DNA from: an uncultured Sutterella sp.
Lineage (GTDB): Bacteria; Pseudomonadota; Gammaproteobacteria; Burkholderiales; Burkholderiaceae_F
DNA length: 47,506 bases
NCBI GenBank assembly: GCA_900538905.1
Contig: UPZS01000013.1
Span: 1 to 47,506, forward strand
Reading direction: 5' to 3'
Under the pieces are notes generated by a model. It was not told where the DNA came from, made no database searches, and worked only from the letters and a program-made list of their open reading frames with translations. The position numbers and the translations under genes were made by a program. Numbering within the stretch: position 1 is the stretch's first letter; each line of letters begins with the position of its first letter. Shown here piece after piece: positions 9,801 to 16,964 of the stretch.

Positions 9801-10943
9801 TCGCCAACGTTCAATGCGGCGCTTGAGTCGGGCTTGTGCTTTGCGTCGCAGTTCGCGTTTTTCTTCTCTCGAGAGTGTTTTGGCGTCAACTTGTTTACGG
9901 GGCTCAATCCCTTGAGCTCGGCGCTTGGCTCGGCGTTCTTGCGCGGCCTTGAGTCGTTCCGCACGCACGTCTTTTAAGCGCTCGTAAAAGTTTTCGATTT
10001 CTTCTGTCGTCGGTTCGGCAATCGTGGGCAGGACTCCCGTCGGGATGGCTTCGCGGGCAACGAGCGCGGACAGACTAAGATCAAGCGTCATTTCGTGCCG
10101 TGCGTCCAATCCTAACGTCACGGCGCCTGTGAGTTCGGCGCCCATGGCGCGGGCGGCAATGTTTTCAAGTGCTACGGCCCCGTTTTGGGCAGTGAGCGCA
10201 AAGGTAACCGAGTCGATGGTTTGATCGGGGTTGCCCTTGATCGTGAAGTTCGAAAGTTCGAAACGCTTCAGATTTAAATCCAGCGGGATCTCAATGGCCG
10301 GAATCGTCGGCACGATAACTTCTGAAAAAGTGCGTTTAAGGGCTGAGCCGATGGATTCGTCGGAAGGGGGTGTTTCGGCTGACTGAAAACTCGAATCCCG
10401 CAGGAGAACGGAATCGATGTCGATGCGGGATTGTGTCCAAACAGCCTGTGTCTGTAGGAGACCCACATTCACTAAATTGCCGTCAATGTCAGCCTGCAAG
10501 TTTTTGATCGCCACGCGCTCGACAATCACGGCAACCGGCGTTTTCAGTTGCGACGTTTGCGCTTTGTCGGTCGGTTGAGTTGTTGGTTCCGGGGGCGGAG
10601 TTGAAGCCGACGACGCCATTTCCTGCGTTCGAACGAGGAGTGAGGCGTCTGAAATCTCAAAGTCATGGAGAGCCACGCGCCGAGACAGAAGCTTGGCGAC
10701 ACTCAAGTCCCATGAAAGATTTCCGTGAAATGCCAAGCCGGGGGCGTCGTATTGCAAATTGTCGGCTTTAAGTGAGAAGACAGAACCGCTCAGCGATTCG
10801 ATTCTCAGGCCGGGTACGGCTTTTTCGAGCGCGCCTTTGATGATCTGAAGGCCCGTTTCAGTGCCGAGGAGAAATCCGGGGACGGCTGCAAGCACGACCA
10901 GCACAGAGGCTGCACCGATGAAAAGTCTTTTGGCCCACGTCAT
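6867..10943 (-). CDS. tamB: Translocation and assembly module inner-membrane component TamB
   Basis: This 1358-aa protein has a single N-terminal membrane anchor (about residues 7-27: LFIGAASVLVVLAAVPGFLL). It then has a very long beta-rich AsmA-like region and a C-terminal DUF490/TamB domain that ends in a terminal Phe (SFEF), like an outer-membrane beta signal. TamB spans the periplasm and works with TamA in outer-membrane protein assembly and phospholipid transport. The ATG overlaps the tamA stop as ATGA, so translation is coupled. An unusual stretch at about residues 315-390 is very rich in Arg, Lys and Glu and looks alpha-helical, ending in KPEPQPP. It interrupts the beta-structure. Confidence 0.94.
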   Translation of the reverse strand: MTWAKRLFIGAASVLVVLAAVPGFLLGTETGLQIIKGALEKAVPGLRIESLSGSVFSLKADNLQYDAPGLAFHGNLSWDLSVAKLLSRRVALHDFEISDASLLVRTQEMASSASTPPPEPTTQPTDKAQTSQLKTPVAVIVERVAIKNLQADIDGNLVNVGLLQTQAVWTQSRIDIDSVLLRDSSFQSAETPPSDESIGSALKRTFSEVIVPTIPAIEIPLDLNLKRFELSNFTIKGNPDQTIDSVTFALTAQNGAVALENIAARAMGAELTGAVTLGLDARHEMTLDLSLSALVAREAIPTGVLPTIAEPTTEEIENFYERLKDVRAERLKAAQERRAKRRAQGIEPRKQVDAKTLSREEKRELRRKAQARLKRRIERWRDSVRGLLPKPEPQPPVAVHLTLSGQGSLNDTLSLSGRIENVPGVQGASFVLTASPTKLGLPLSAEIRADKVEISGAIVNAVDVNLSGKAVDYALNATAKALYPVDEKHSVTADIVIRGKGSEVASHLTDFSILSNVGRVQIDGQANWEKNVRFAAALNLSSLNTKEVLPQTPLTVDGSFVIWGERQNGRWKAKLQDLTVLGELRGQSLALTGSVESHGNGIVEAPELYFAVGNNTFEFSGKADFAKDIPELDFKTKIDAPDFGLVDPNLLGSVKGTLAVTGTTRLPVINADLTARNIDYFGTTLKRGHLTGRMRSRDVVSGRLTLQLTDFKTQGVDMRKATIELRGNELRHNLTVHTEGTPVSVDAKISGIYERMLGNWAGALAELKVKTAYGPVTLEKPMRLAYVPDLNRANVSKACLAHTHARLCLENDLKIDLTNRSDLRILIGLPKFDLAFIKQYFPGRFVADGIIKANADVTLPAGLSELPRGRVTVRAQDISTKYRMDLSDLKVGFNSVQLTFANAKDSIEGNWKIDIKDNGDIEGSLRMSDLFNSRTVDGTLKFVAVDATLVNSFLSPGESAEGQWFGNLRFAGTLEEPLIYGRTGLFNAKLDSTKLPFEMLPSDIKLTFDGNSSTLEGLLKTSQGEVALNGSADWRTIGEGKAIVTTKGSNLRVTLPPDIEFDLTTDVTCEASSDLIKLDGAISIPWAKVSVSKLPASAVDVSDDVVRLDRPRAKKKAAGKPIPIESNLRIHIGDDVRVEAMGLKARLTGNLNVIQDNGTLGLTGQISVPSGSFKAYGQDLLVRRGEFHFVGAVANPLLDLEAIRNPDRTADDVIAGIRVTGSVDSPQVAVFTDPAKSETEALSYLIRGEGLDPSGDSDNTMITSALINLGLSQGSHVFESLGDAVGISGLGFETEGVGDSSQLVVSGYVLPGLKVKYGVGIFDSLATLTLRYRVIPRLYVEAVSGVDQALDLLYSFEF

Positions 10944-12865
10944 AGTTCAGGCCCCAAACCAATATAGAACTGAATGCCGTTTTCGTCAGAATCCCCGATC
11001 GGTTTGGCAATGTCAAACTTGATCGGACCGAGAGGCGATTCCCAGCGCACGCCGATGCCTGCGCCTTTTTTCAGGTTGGAAAACTCAAAGTTTGTGTCAG
11101 CTCGGCCGATGTCGAAGAACACGGCTCCCCACCATTTGCCCTTGACGCGCAGCTGGTACTCGATGCTGCCGGTGATCATTTTTGAAGCACCCGTCAGATC
11201 GCCGTTTTCATCCTTGGGCGAAATTGATTCGTAGTCGTAGCCGCGAATGCTTCTGTCACCGCCGGCAAAGTAGCGCAGATCCGGCGGAACGTCGTTGAAG
11301 TCGCCCGTTTCAATCCATCCGAGGTGAGAGCGCAGCACGAAGCGATGCTTGCGGGCGAACGTACGAATCAAGGTGTATTGCGCTTCAAGCATCAGCGCAT
11401 CAATGTCCGAACCCCACATTTGGTTGGCATAGCCGATAGTGTAACGCTGAGAGTCGCCCCACTTGGGCATCAGGCCTCCGCGGCTTCGCGTACGCGAGAG
11501 TGAAAACTCGGGGTAGACCATCATGGTCTTGTTGTCAAGCGACCCCTGCGTGAAGTCGTCGAGTCGGAACTTCAGCGCAATGCCCTTTTGCCAGCCTTCG
11601 TAGAGATCCCAGCGTCGAGTGGCGGCAAAAGTCAGAGAGTCCGCCTTGGTGTCGTTCAAGTCTTCGTGCTTGTACCCTCCGCCGAACATCCAGAACTGCT
11701 CCAGTGCATTTTCCTCAAGCGGCAGTTTGTAGGTGAGGTCAAGCATCTGCTCAAGCTTGGAGATGTCACCTGCAGCCTCAAGACTATGGCCTGAATCGTT
11801 CAACCATGGCTTTTTCCAGATGAGACGCCCTCGAGGTCCGACGTCGGTGGAGTACCCGAGTCCCGTTTCCACAGAATTTTTGATTTTGGGCGAAACACGG
11901 GTGTGAACCGGCAACTGCTTGGTCTCACTCTTGCGGCCGGCAACTATGTCGGGCGTGACGACGATCGAATTGAACCAGCCGCTTGCCGACAGCCTGCGGT
12001 TGAGTTCGGCGATGTCATCGGAGAAATAAGGTTCGCCCTCCTTAAAGGGGACGAGATTTTGCAGAATCGGCTCGCGGATTTGGCTTCCTGAAAAATCAAC
12101 CGGGCCGAACGTATAGCGCTCTTTGGGATCGAACACCAACAGCCATTGGCCTTCATTCTTTTCGGCATCGACCAGAAGTTCGCTTTGAATAAATGTGCCG
12201 TCAAAGTGCCCGTACCGCATGGCGGTGCGTTCCACCGCAGCCTTGAAATCCGTGTATTTCCCGTGGTTGAGTTGCGTGCCGGGTTTGGGAAGCTGACGTT
12301 GAAGACGGCGAAAGTGCGATCGGCGCGAGTTCTGTTCACCTTCAATGGTCAGCGTCGCTTTCGTGATGCGAACGGGTTCGCCGAGCTTGACGCGGGCAAC
12401 GAGCAACGTCTTTTCTTTGCGCGCGGCATTTTTGCTCGCTTTGTCGGAGGTCGGATCGACGTTGGGTTGAGGCTGCGGAGTATTGTCATCAGTTGTCGAC
12501 GGTTTGTCGGAAGATGCTTGTGCCTGAGTCTGCGCGAAATCGGGTTTGACCCAGCGGTAACGGATTTCGTACTGGTAATAGCCCAACGCTTCAAGCCCTC
12601 GGCGGATGGCCTTATCGACCTGAGACCGATAGGTGTGCTTGCGTGGAGGAGAGGCTTTTTCACGAATCGGTGTCAGAAGTGCTTCAACATTGTCCTTGGG
12701 CTCTCCTTGCAGACCGTCGACTCTGACATCAAACGACCAGGCCGACAGTGCACATGCGAAGGCCATCACCGAAAGCGTCGTCTTGATGAAGACAGCATGA
12801 GGGCGCGGGCTGTACGGGGAGCCGACAACCTGTTTGGCAACAACTCGCATTGACCGATACGACAT
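10940..12865 (-). CDS. tamA: Outer-membrane translocation and assembly component TamA (Omp85 family)
   Basis: This 641-aa protein has a signal-like hydrophobic segment around residues 28-45 (TTLSVMAFACALSAW), periplasmic POTRA-type repeats and a C-terminal 16-stranded Omp85 barrel. Barrel hallmarks are GGDRSIRGYDYESISP (the conserved lid-lock loop motif) and the final strand region GVRWESPLGPIKFDIAKPIG. POTRA 1 is interrupted by a low-complexity Ser/Asp/Pro/Lys segment (SSDKPSTTDDNTPQPQ and on). Start ATG 12865 has GAGG 7 nt upstream and puts an unusually long basic stretch before the hydrophobic core. It forms an operon with tamB, which overlaps by 4 bp. Confidence 0.93.
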   Translation of the reverse strand: MSYRSMRVVAKQVVGSPYSPRPHAVFIKTTLSVMAFACALSAWSFDVRVDGLQGEPKDNVEALLTPIREKASPPRKHTYRSQVDKAIRRGLEALGYYQYEIRYRWVKPDFAQTQAQASSDKPSTTDDNTPQPQPNVDPTSDKASKNAARKEKTLLVARVKLGEPVRITKATLTIEGEQNSRRSHFRRLQRQLPKPGTQLNHGKYTDFKAAVERTAMRYGHFDGTFIQSELLVDAEKNEGQWLLVFDPKERYTFGPVDFSGSQIREPILQNLVPFKEGEPYFSDDIAELNRRLSASGWFNSIVVTPDIVAGRKSETKQLPVHTRVSPKIKNSVETGLGYSTDVGPRGRLIWKKPWLNDSGHSLEAAGDISKLEQMLDLTYKLPLEENALEQFWMFGGGYKHEDLNDTKADSLTFAATRRWDLYEGWQKGIALKFRLDDFTQGSLDNKTMMVYPEFSLSRTRSRGGLMPKWGDSQRYTIGYANQMWGSDIDALMLEAQYTLIRTFARKHRFVLRSHLGWIETGDFNDVPPDLRYFAGGDRSIRGYDYESISPKDENGDLTGASKMITGSIEYQLRVKGKWWGAVFFDIGRADTNFEFSNLKKGAGIGVRWESPLGPIKFDIAKPIGDSDENGIQFYIGLGPEL

Positions 12866-12960
12866 GCTGCGACCTCAGAAGCTAAAGAAACGACGACACA
12901 AGGAGAATTGTGCCCGCAAAAATCCTGAAGTGCTAAATGGCGGTTCAGGAATGGATGGAA

Positions 12961-12982
12961 CATGAATATGAATGAATTCATG
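12961..12982. promoter_or_regulatory. Inverted repeat in the tamA-marR divergent intergenic region
   Basis: CATGAAT (12961-12967) and ATTCATG (12976-12982) form a 7-bp inverted repeat with an 8-bp spacer, about 60 bp before the MarR-type gene and about 100 bp before tamA. MarR regulators usually bind such palindromes in their own promoter region, so autoregulation and possibly control of tamAB are plausible. This is inference from position and symmetry only. Confidence 0.4.
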
Positions 12983-13041
12983 TATCTGTCTTTCGGTAAA
13001 CTAAGACGACACGGGGAAGCGGTGCTCGAGGAGATGATTTT

Positions 13042-13563
13042 ATGGCAATCCTTCGATATCTAACTAAATTAACGGGCCTTCAGGCAGGTGATGAGCCTGA
13101 AGGGCATGAGATTCCACTTGAATCATCTGAACCAACCAACGTCGGGCAGTTGACCGCACGATTGTCTCGAGCTTTGAAAGCTCGACTGACTGAGACAATG
13201 AAACAGGAAGGGTTTGACGACATCGATTCGGCGCACGGCGATATTCTCAATGTACTCTACCGGCAGGGGCCGACCAGTATGACGGACTTGGCTCGTCGCT
13301 CTCATCGCACGAAAGCAACCGTCACCGTGCTGGTCAAGAAACTCGAAAGTCTTGGTTATGTCCTGCGTTGCGCCAATACGCTTGATGGCCGTTCCTGTCT
13401 GGTTGATCTGGCTGATAAAGGGAACGCTTGTCGGCAGAAATTTGAGGCCATTTCCAAGCGCATGGATCAAGCTGTCCGGGGTGCTTTGTCGGTTGATGAG
13501 ATAGAGACTTTGGAAGATCTTATGCGGAAAATCAGTGCACAACTGGAGAGGGCGGCACACTAA
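13042..13563 (+). CDS. MarR-family transcriptional regulator
   Basis: This 173-aa protein has a MarR-type winged helix-turn-helix. The recognition region is TSMTDLARRSHRTKATVTVLVKKLESLGYV (about residues 75-104), with the wing at LRCANTLDGRSCLVDL. The first 35 residues are polar and of unclear role; the last 30 form the dimerisation helix. ATG 13042 has GAGGAG (13028-13033) 8 nt upstream. It stands alone between divergent tamAB and convergent ssrA. The ligand and targets cannot be predicted. Inverted repeats before (12961-12982) and after (13574-13596) the gene are candidate binding sites. Confidence 0.88.
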   Translation: MAILRYLTKLTGLQAGDEPEGHEIPLESSEPTNVGQLTARLSRALKARLTETMKQEGFDDIDSAHGDILNVLYRQGPTSMTDLARRSHRTKATVTVLVKKLESLGYVLRCANTLDGRSCLVDLADKGNACRQKFEAISKRMDQAVRGALSVDEIETLEDLMRKISAQLERAAH

Positions 13564-13573
13564 AATTCAAATT

Positions 13574-13596
13574 TAGTTTGATATCAAATCAAACTA
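13574..13596. promoter_or_regulatory. Nested palindromes between the marR-type gene and ssrA
   Basis: TAGTTTGAT (13574-13582) and ATCAAACTA (13588-13596) form a perfect 9-bp inverted repeat with a 5-bp spacer. Overlapping it is the perfect 12-bp palindrome TTTGATATCAAA (13577-13588). No T-run follows on the plus strand, so it does not look like a terminator for the regulator gene. It resembles AT-rich MarR-type operators, but it lies downstream of both neighbouring genes, so its purpose is unclear. Confidence 0.4.
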
Positions 13597-13598
13597 TG

Positions 13599-13631
13599 AA
13601 AAAAATCCCAGACGTTTTTGAGCGCCTGGGA
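13599..13631 (-). terminator. Rho-independent terminator of ssrA
   Basis: On the minus strand the stem TCCCAGGCG (13631-13623) pairs with CGTCTGGGA (13614-13606), with one G-U pair, around an 8-nt loop. It is followed by seven T residues (13605-13599). It begins 9 nt after the tmRNA CCA end. Confidence 0.88.
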
Positions 13632-13639
13632 CTTGAATT

Positions 13640-14005
13640 TGGTGGAGGTGGCGGGAATTGAACCCGCGTCCGAAGCGATTTTTCCGTCGGATCTACATGC
13701 TTAGTTCAACAATTTTGAGTTCTCACCGTCTGTCCTGCCGTTAAACGGGCCTCCAGACGGCCAGCCGCTTGGATCTCGAAGTGCACGTCACGGCTCCGTG
13801 CGCTTCCAGTCACAGTGAAATGACGATGCTGCCGGTTTTACCCGACCTGAGCCTGTGACCACTCAGTGCATCGCTCGCGGCATTAAGCGGCGAGAGCGAA
13901 ACGCTCGTTGTTGGCGTTTATTTTTTTCTAGTTGTTTATCGAGGAGACTAGACCTCGGCATGCACCGTACGGCGTCCTACACCCCGTCGAAACCGGAACA
14001 CCCCC
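13640..14005 (-). ncRNA. ssrA: Transfer-messenger RNA (one-piece tmRNA)
   Basis: This 366-nt gene rescues stalled ribosomes and tags the unfinished peptide. The 5' end reads GGGGGTGTTCCGG followed by the conserved TTTCGACGGGG. The 3' end has a T-arm (GGTTCAATTCCCGCC) and an encoded CCA at 13640. The 5' GGGGGTG pairs with CACCTCC at the 3' end to form the acceptor stem. The tag frame runs from GCC at 13915 to TAA at 13883 and reads ANNERFALAA. The first codons differ from the ANDERFALAA I recall for several Burkholderiales, while the degradation signal ALAA is kept. A candidate -10 box, TACAAT, lies at 14025-14020 (minus). Confidence 0.97.
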
Positions 14006-14089
14006 GTAAAGGGAGTGCCATTGTATTCGTTTCCATAGAAAAAGGCCATGAAATGGCTGGAAAAATTGCGCGATGTGTGGTTGTTACAG

Positions 14090-14106
14090 TGCACCGTTTT
14101 GTAACA
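14090..14106 (+). promoter_or_regulatory. Weak NtrC-type site upstream of glnA
   Basis: TGCACCGTTTTGTAACA has a perfect left half-site (TGCACC) but a poor right half compared with the enteric NtrC consensus, where a right half of GGTGCA is expected. It lies on the same DNA stretch as the strong site at 14121-14137 and may act as a cooperative low-affinity site. Confidence 0.45.
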
Positions 14107-14120
14107 CGGCCGAATGTCAA

Positions 14121-14137
14121 TGCACCAAACGGGTGCG
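14121..14137 (+). promoter_or_regulatory. NtrC enhancer site upstream of glnA
   Basis: TGCACCAAACGGGTGCG matches the 17-bp NtrC consensus (TGCACC, 5 bp, GGTGCA) at all but the last base. It is about 90 bp upstream of the sigma-54 promoter, a typical enhancer distance. Binding by the NtrC encoded 2.8 kb downstream is expected. Confidence 0.82.
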
Positions 14138-14142
14138 CAAGA

Positions 14143-14159
14143 CCGTACAATTTGGTGCG
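14143..14159 (+). promoter_or_regulatory. Second NtrC-type half-site upstream of glnA
   Basis: CCGTACAATTTGGTGCG has a perfect right half-site (TGGTGCG) and a degenerate left half. It lies 22 bp (about two helical turns) after the strong site, so dimers on both sites would face the same side of the DNA. Confidence 0.5.
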
Positions 14160-14210
14160 TACATGCCGTGGTTCACGCTCTCAAGGGCTGTTTTACGGGA
14201 CTGTGAAAAT

Positions 14211-14226
14211 TGGCATGAAATTTGCT
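14211..14226 (+). promoter_or_regulatory. Sigma-54 promoter of glnA
   Basis: TGGCATGAAATTTGCT has the -24 GG and -12 GC dinucleotides separated by exactly 10 bp, as required for RpoN. The leader is about 60 nt. With the NtrC sites upstream, this indicates nitrogen-limited induction of glnA-ntrB-ntrC. The whole 14006-14299 gap is accounted for by ssrA upstream sequence and these sites. Confidence 0.9.
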
Positions 14227-14299
14227 TTTGATTGATTGTGCGGTTCGATGCCGCCAAGATCAACAGACAAACCATTTCCGAATCTAGGAGAAATCAATC

Positions 14300-15712
14300 A
14301 TGACCTCGCCCGCAGACGTTCTGCAGATGGTTAAAGACAACGATGTCAAGTTCGTTGATTATCGTTTGACCGATACCCGCGGCAAAGAACAGCACATGAC
14401 CGTGCCTGCCCATCAGCTCACCGAAGACACTTTCGAAGACGGGCAGGCCTTTGACGGCTCGTCGATGGCCGGCTGGAAAGGCATTGAAGCGAGCGACATG
14501 ATTCTGATGCCCGACCCTGAAACGGCCCGCATGGATCCGTTCCGTGAACAGAACACTCTCATTTTGACTTGCGATGTTCTCGAGCCCGATACCGGCAAGG
14601 GCTATGCGCGTGATCCCCGTTCTCTTGCACGCCGTGCCGAAAATTATCTCAAGAGCACCGGCATCGGTGACAAGGCTTTCTTTGGTCCCGAACCCGAGTT
14701 CTTCATTTTTGACGGCGTGACGTTTGCCAACGAACCCCAGAATACCTTTTTCAAGATTTTCTCCGAAGAAGGTCCGTGGGCAAGCCAGATTGAATACGAA
14801 GGCGGTAATCTTGGCCACCGCGCTCCGTTTAAGGGCGGTTACTTCCCGGTTCCGCCGGTTGATACGCTCTCCGACATTCGCGCCGAAATGGTGACGTTGC
14901 TTGAACAGCAGGGGGTTCCCTGTGAAGTGCACCACCACGAAGTGGGTGCTGCCGGCCAGTGTGAAATCGGTACGCGTTTTTCCACGCTTGTGCAGCGCGC
15001 CGACTGGTTGCAGATCATGAAGTACACGATCTGGAACGTGGCAGCCGCCTATGGCAAGACCGCTACCTTCATGCCCAAGCCCATGTTCGGTGACAACGGT
15101 TCCGGTATGCACGTGCACCAGTCCATCTGGAAGGAGGATCAGAACCTCTTTGCCAGCAACGGTTACGCCGGTCTTTCCGAAATAGCCCTCTACTACATCG
15201 GCGGCATCATCAAGCACGCTCGAGCCTTGAACGCCTTCACCAACCCGACCACCAACTCCTACAAGCGTTTGGTGCCGGGCTTTGAAGCTCCCGTGAAGCT
15301 TGCTTACTCGGCTCGCAACCGTTCGGCTTCGCTGCGCATTCCGCACGTGGCCAGTCCCAAGGCTCGCCGCGTCGAAGTCCGCTTCCCGGATCCGACGGCC
15401 AATCCTTATCTCGCTTTCTCGGCGATGTTGATGGCCGGTCTTGACGGCATCCAGAACAAGATTCATCCGGGCGAACCCGCCGACAAGAATCTGTACGACC
15501 TGCCGCCGGAAGAAAACGCCAAGATCCCGACGGTTTGCGCCGAACTGAGTCAGGCTCTCGAATACCTCGACAAGGATCGTGAGTTCCTTACCCGCGGCGG
15601 CGTTTTCAGCGACGATCTGATTGACGCCTATCTTTCGCTCAAGAGCCACGAGGTGGATCGTTATCGTTGCGCTGTGCATCCGCTCGAATACGAAATGTAT
15701 TTCGCTTGCTGA
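14300..15712 (+). CDS. glnA: Type I glutamine synthetase
   Basis: This 470-aa enzyme makes glutamine from glutamate, ammonia and ATP as a dodecamer. It starts with the beta-grasp domain ([22 protein letters not shown]) and the catalytic domain with [31 protein letters not shown] and [11 protein letters not shown]. The adenylylation Tyr in NLYDLPPEE is about residue 399 (397 in E. coli), so the enzyme is the GSI-beta type controlled by GlnE. ATG 14300 has AGGAG 9 nt upstream. The promoter is sigma-54/NtrC dependent, and ntrB-ntrC follow in the same direction. Confidence 0.98.
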   Translation: MTSPADVLQMVKDNDVKFVDYRLTDTRGKEQHMTVPAHQLTEDTFEDGQAFDGSSMAGWKGIEASDMILMPDPETARMDPFREQNTLILTCDVLEPDTGKGYARDPRSLARRAENYLKSTGIGDKAFFGPEPEFFIFDGVTFANEPQNTFFKIFSEEGPWASQIEYEGGNLGHRAPFKGGYFPVPPVDTLSDIRAEMVTLLEQQGVPCEVHHHEVGAAGQCEIGTRFSTLVQRADWLQIMKYTIWNVAAAYGKTATFMPKPMFGDNGSGMHVHQSIWKEDQNLFASNGYAGLSEIALYYIGGIIKHARALNAFTNPTTNSYKRLVPGFEAPVKLAYSARNRSASLRIPHVASPKARRVEVRFPDPTANPYLAFSAMLMAGLDGIQNKIHPGEPADKNLYDLPPEENAKIPTVCAELSQALEYLDKDREFLTRGGVFSDDLIDAYLSLKSHEVDRYRCAVHPLEYEMYFAC

Positions 15713-15725
15713 TGCATAGGCGTCA

Positions 15726-15810
15726 GACGCCGGCCAAGTGTCCTGATTTCGGCTGGCGTCGATTAGGTTTGTCTGTACGGCATCCCGAGGCGAATTTATC
15801 TCGGGATGCC
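15726..15810 (+). other. Two strong hairpins between glnA and ntrB
   Basis: The first stem pairs 15726-15735 with 15751-15760 (10 bp, one G-U pair). The second pairs 15779-15789 with 15800-15810 (11 bp, perfect) around a 10-nt loop. Neither is followed by a T-run, so they are not classic terminators. They may stabilise or process the glnA message so that far more GlnA than NtrB/NtrC is made. Confidence 0.6.
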
Positions 15811-15854
15811 CGTGCGACGGTTTCTTAGAGGAGTGTCAGCAGGAGTCGCCAAAT

Positions 15855-16943
15855 ATGAGCCGAGGCAGCAGCAGTTTTTACGCCCGGCTTCAGGCTGCGG
15901 CGGATTTGTTATCCACGGGTGTCGTGGTGCTCGACCGTTATGGCCGTGTGCTGTGGTGCAATACCGCAGCAGAAATGCTGATCGGATGCTCAAGGCGTAA
16001 TCTCAAAGGCACGGACATCGGACTATTGATCGCCCATGTGCGTGAGTGGGCAGAGCGTTTTTCCGACAAAGACAAGAAGCTTGTTCCCTATACGGCCGTT
16101 ACCGAACTGCGCCGTCCCCTGGCTGACCCTGAACCCGTTCAAATCATGCTCTCGAGCATAGCCGAGAGCGAAAGCAGCGTGTTGCTTGAAATCGTTCCAG
16201 TGCAAAAGGCGATGGATAGCGTGCGTCAGGAGCAGGAAGCGGGGATGGGGGAGGCAACGCGTTCGCTTTTGCGTAATCTCGCTCATGAAGTGAAAAATCC
16301 GCTCGGGGGTATCCGAGGAGCTGCACAGCTTCTGGAAGCCGAGCTTGAAGATCGCGAGCAGCGTGAATACACCGAAGTCATCATTGCCGAAGCCGACCGC
16401 TTGCAGGGGCTCGTTGATCGATTGTTGCAGCCTTATCGACGCGAATCCCATTTAACCGAAGTCAATCTGCACGAAGTGTTGGAACGAGTGCGCAATCTCG
16501 TAAGCGTTGAATTCGGTCCCGGACTTTCCGTGCTTCGCGATTATGACGTCTCGGTTCCGGCGATCATGGGGGATCGCGAACAGCTCATCCAAGTTTTTCT
16601 TAATCTCATGCGCAATGCGGCCGAGGCAGGAAAAGTCTTGATAGCCGAGGGACGGGCGGAACTCATGATCAAAACGCGTATTGCGCGCCAGTGCACGATT
16701 CAACGCAAGCGTTATCGTCTTGCCGTCAATGTGCACATAATCGACAACGGACCGGGCATCGACAAGCGCATACGTGAAAAAATTTTCTATCCGCTGGTCA
16801 CGGGACACGACGGCGGTACGGGATTGGGGCTTTCCATCGTGCAGACCTATGTGGAGCGGCACGGAGGATCGATTGAGGTCGACAGCAGACCGGGCTGCAC
16901 GGATTTCAGTCTGCTTTTCCCGTTGGGCGAACCGATCAACTAA
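15855..16943 (+). CDS. glnL: Nitrogen regulation sensor kinase/phosphatase NtrB
   Basis: This 362-aa cytoplasmic histidine kinase phosphorylates NtrC at low nitrogen and, with PII, dephosphorylates it at high nitrogen. It has an N-terminal PAS domain (about residues 8-110), a DHp helix with the phospho-His in LAHEVKNPLGG (His about 144) and a catalytic domain. The N box is NLMRNAAEAG, G1 is DNGPGID and G2 is GGTGLGLSI. There are no membrane segments, as expected for NtrB. ATG 15855 has AGGAG 9 nt upstream. It lies 142 bp after glnA across two hairpins and 21 bp before ntrC. Confidence 0.96.
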   Translation: MSRGSSSFYARLQAAADLLSTGVVVLDRYGRVLWCNTAAEMLIGCSRRNLKGTDIGLLIAHVREWAERFSDKDKKLVPYTAVTELRRPLADPEPVQIMLSSIAESESSVLLEIVPVQKAMDSVRQEQEAGMGEATRSLLRNLAHEVKNPLGGIRGAAQLLEAELEDREQREYTEVIIAEADRLQGLVDRLLQPYRRESHLTEVNLHEVLERVRNLVSVEFGPGLSVLRDYDVSVPAIMGDREQLIQVFLNLMRNAAEAGKVLIAEGRAELMIKTRIARQCTIQRKRYRLAVNVHIIDNGPGIDKRIREKIFYPLVTGHDGGTGLGLSIVQTYVERHGGSIEVDSRPGCTDFSLLFPLGEPIN

Positions 16944-16964
16944 ACAGAAACAAGAAAAACAAAG

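Noticed and set aside
13640..13680. tRNA gene suggested by a T-arm and CCA end
   Set aside because: It is the 3' end of tmRNA; the matching 5' end lies about 360 nt away.
14294..15679. 461-aa minus-strand frame opposite glnA
   Set aside because: Shadow of a highly conserved gene; no start signal or motif of its own.
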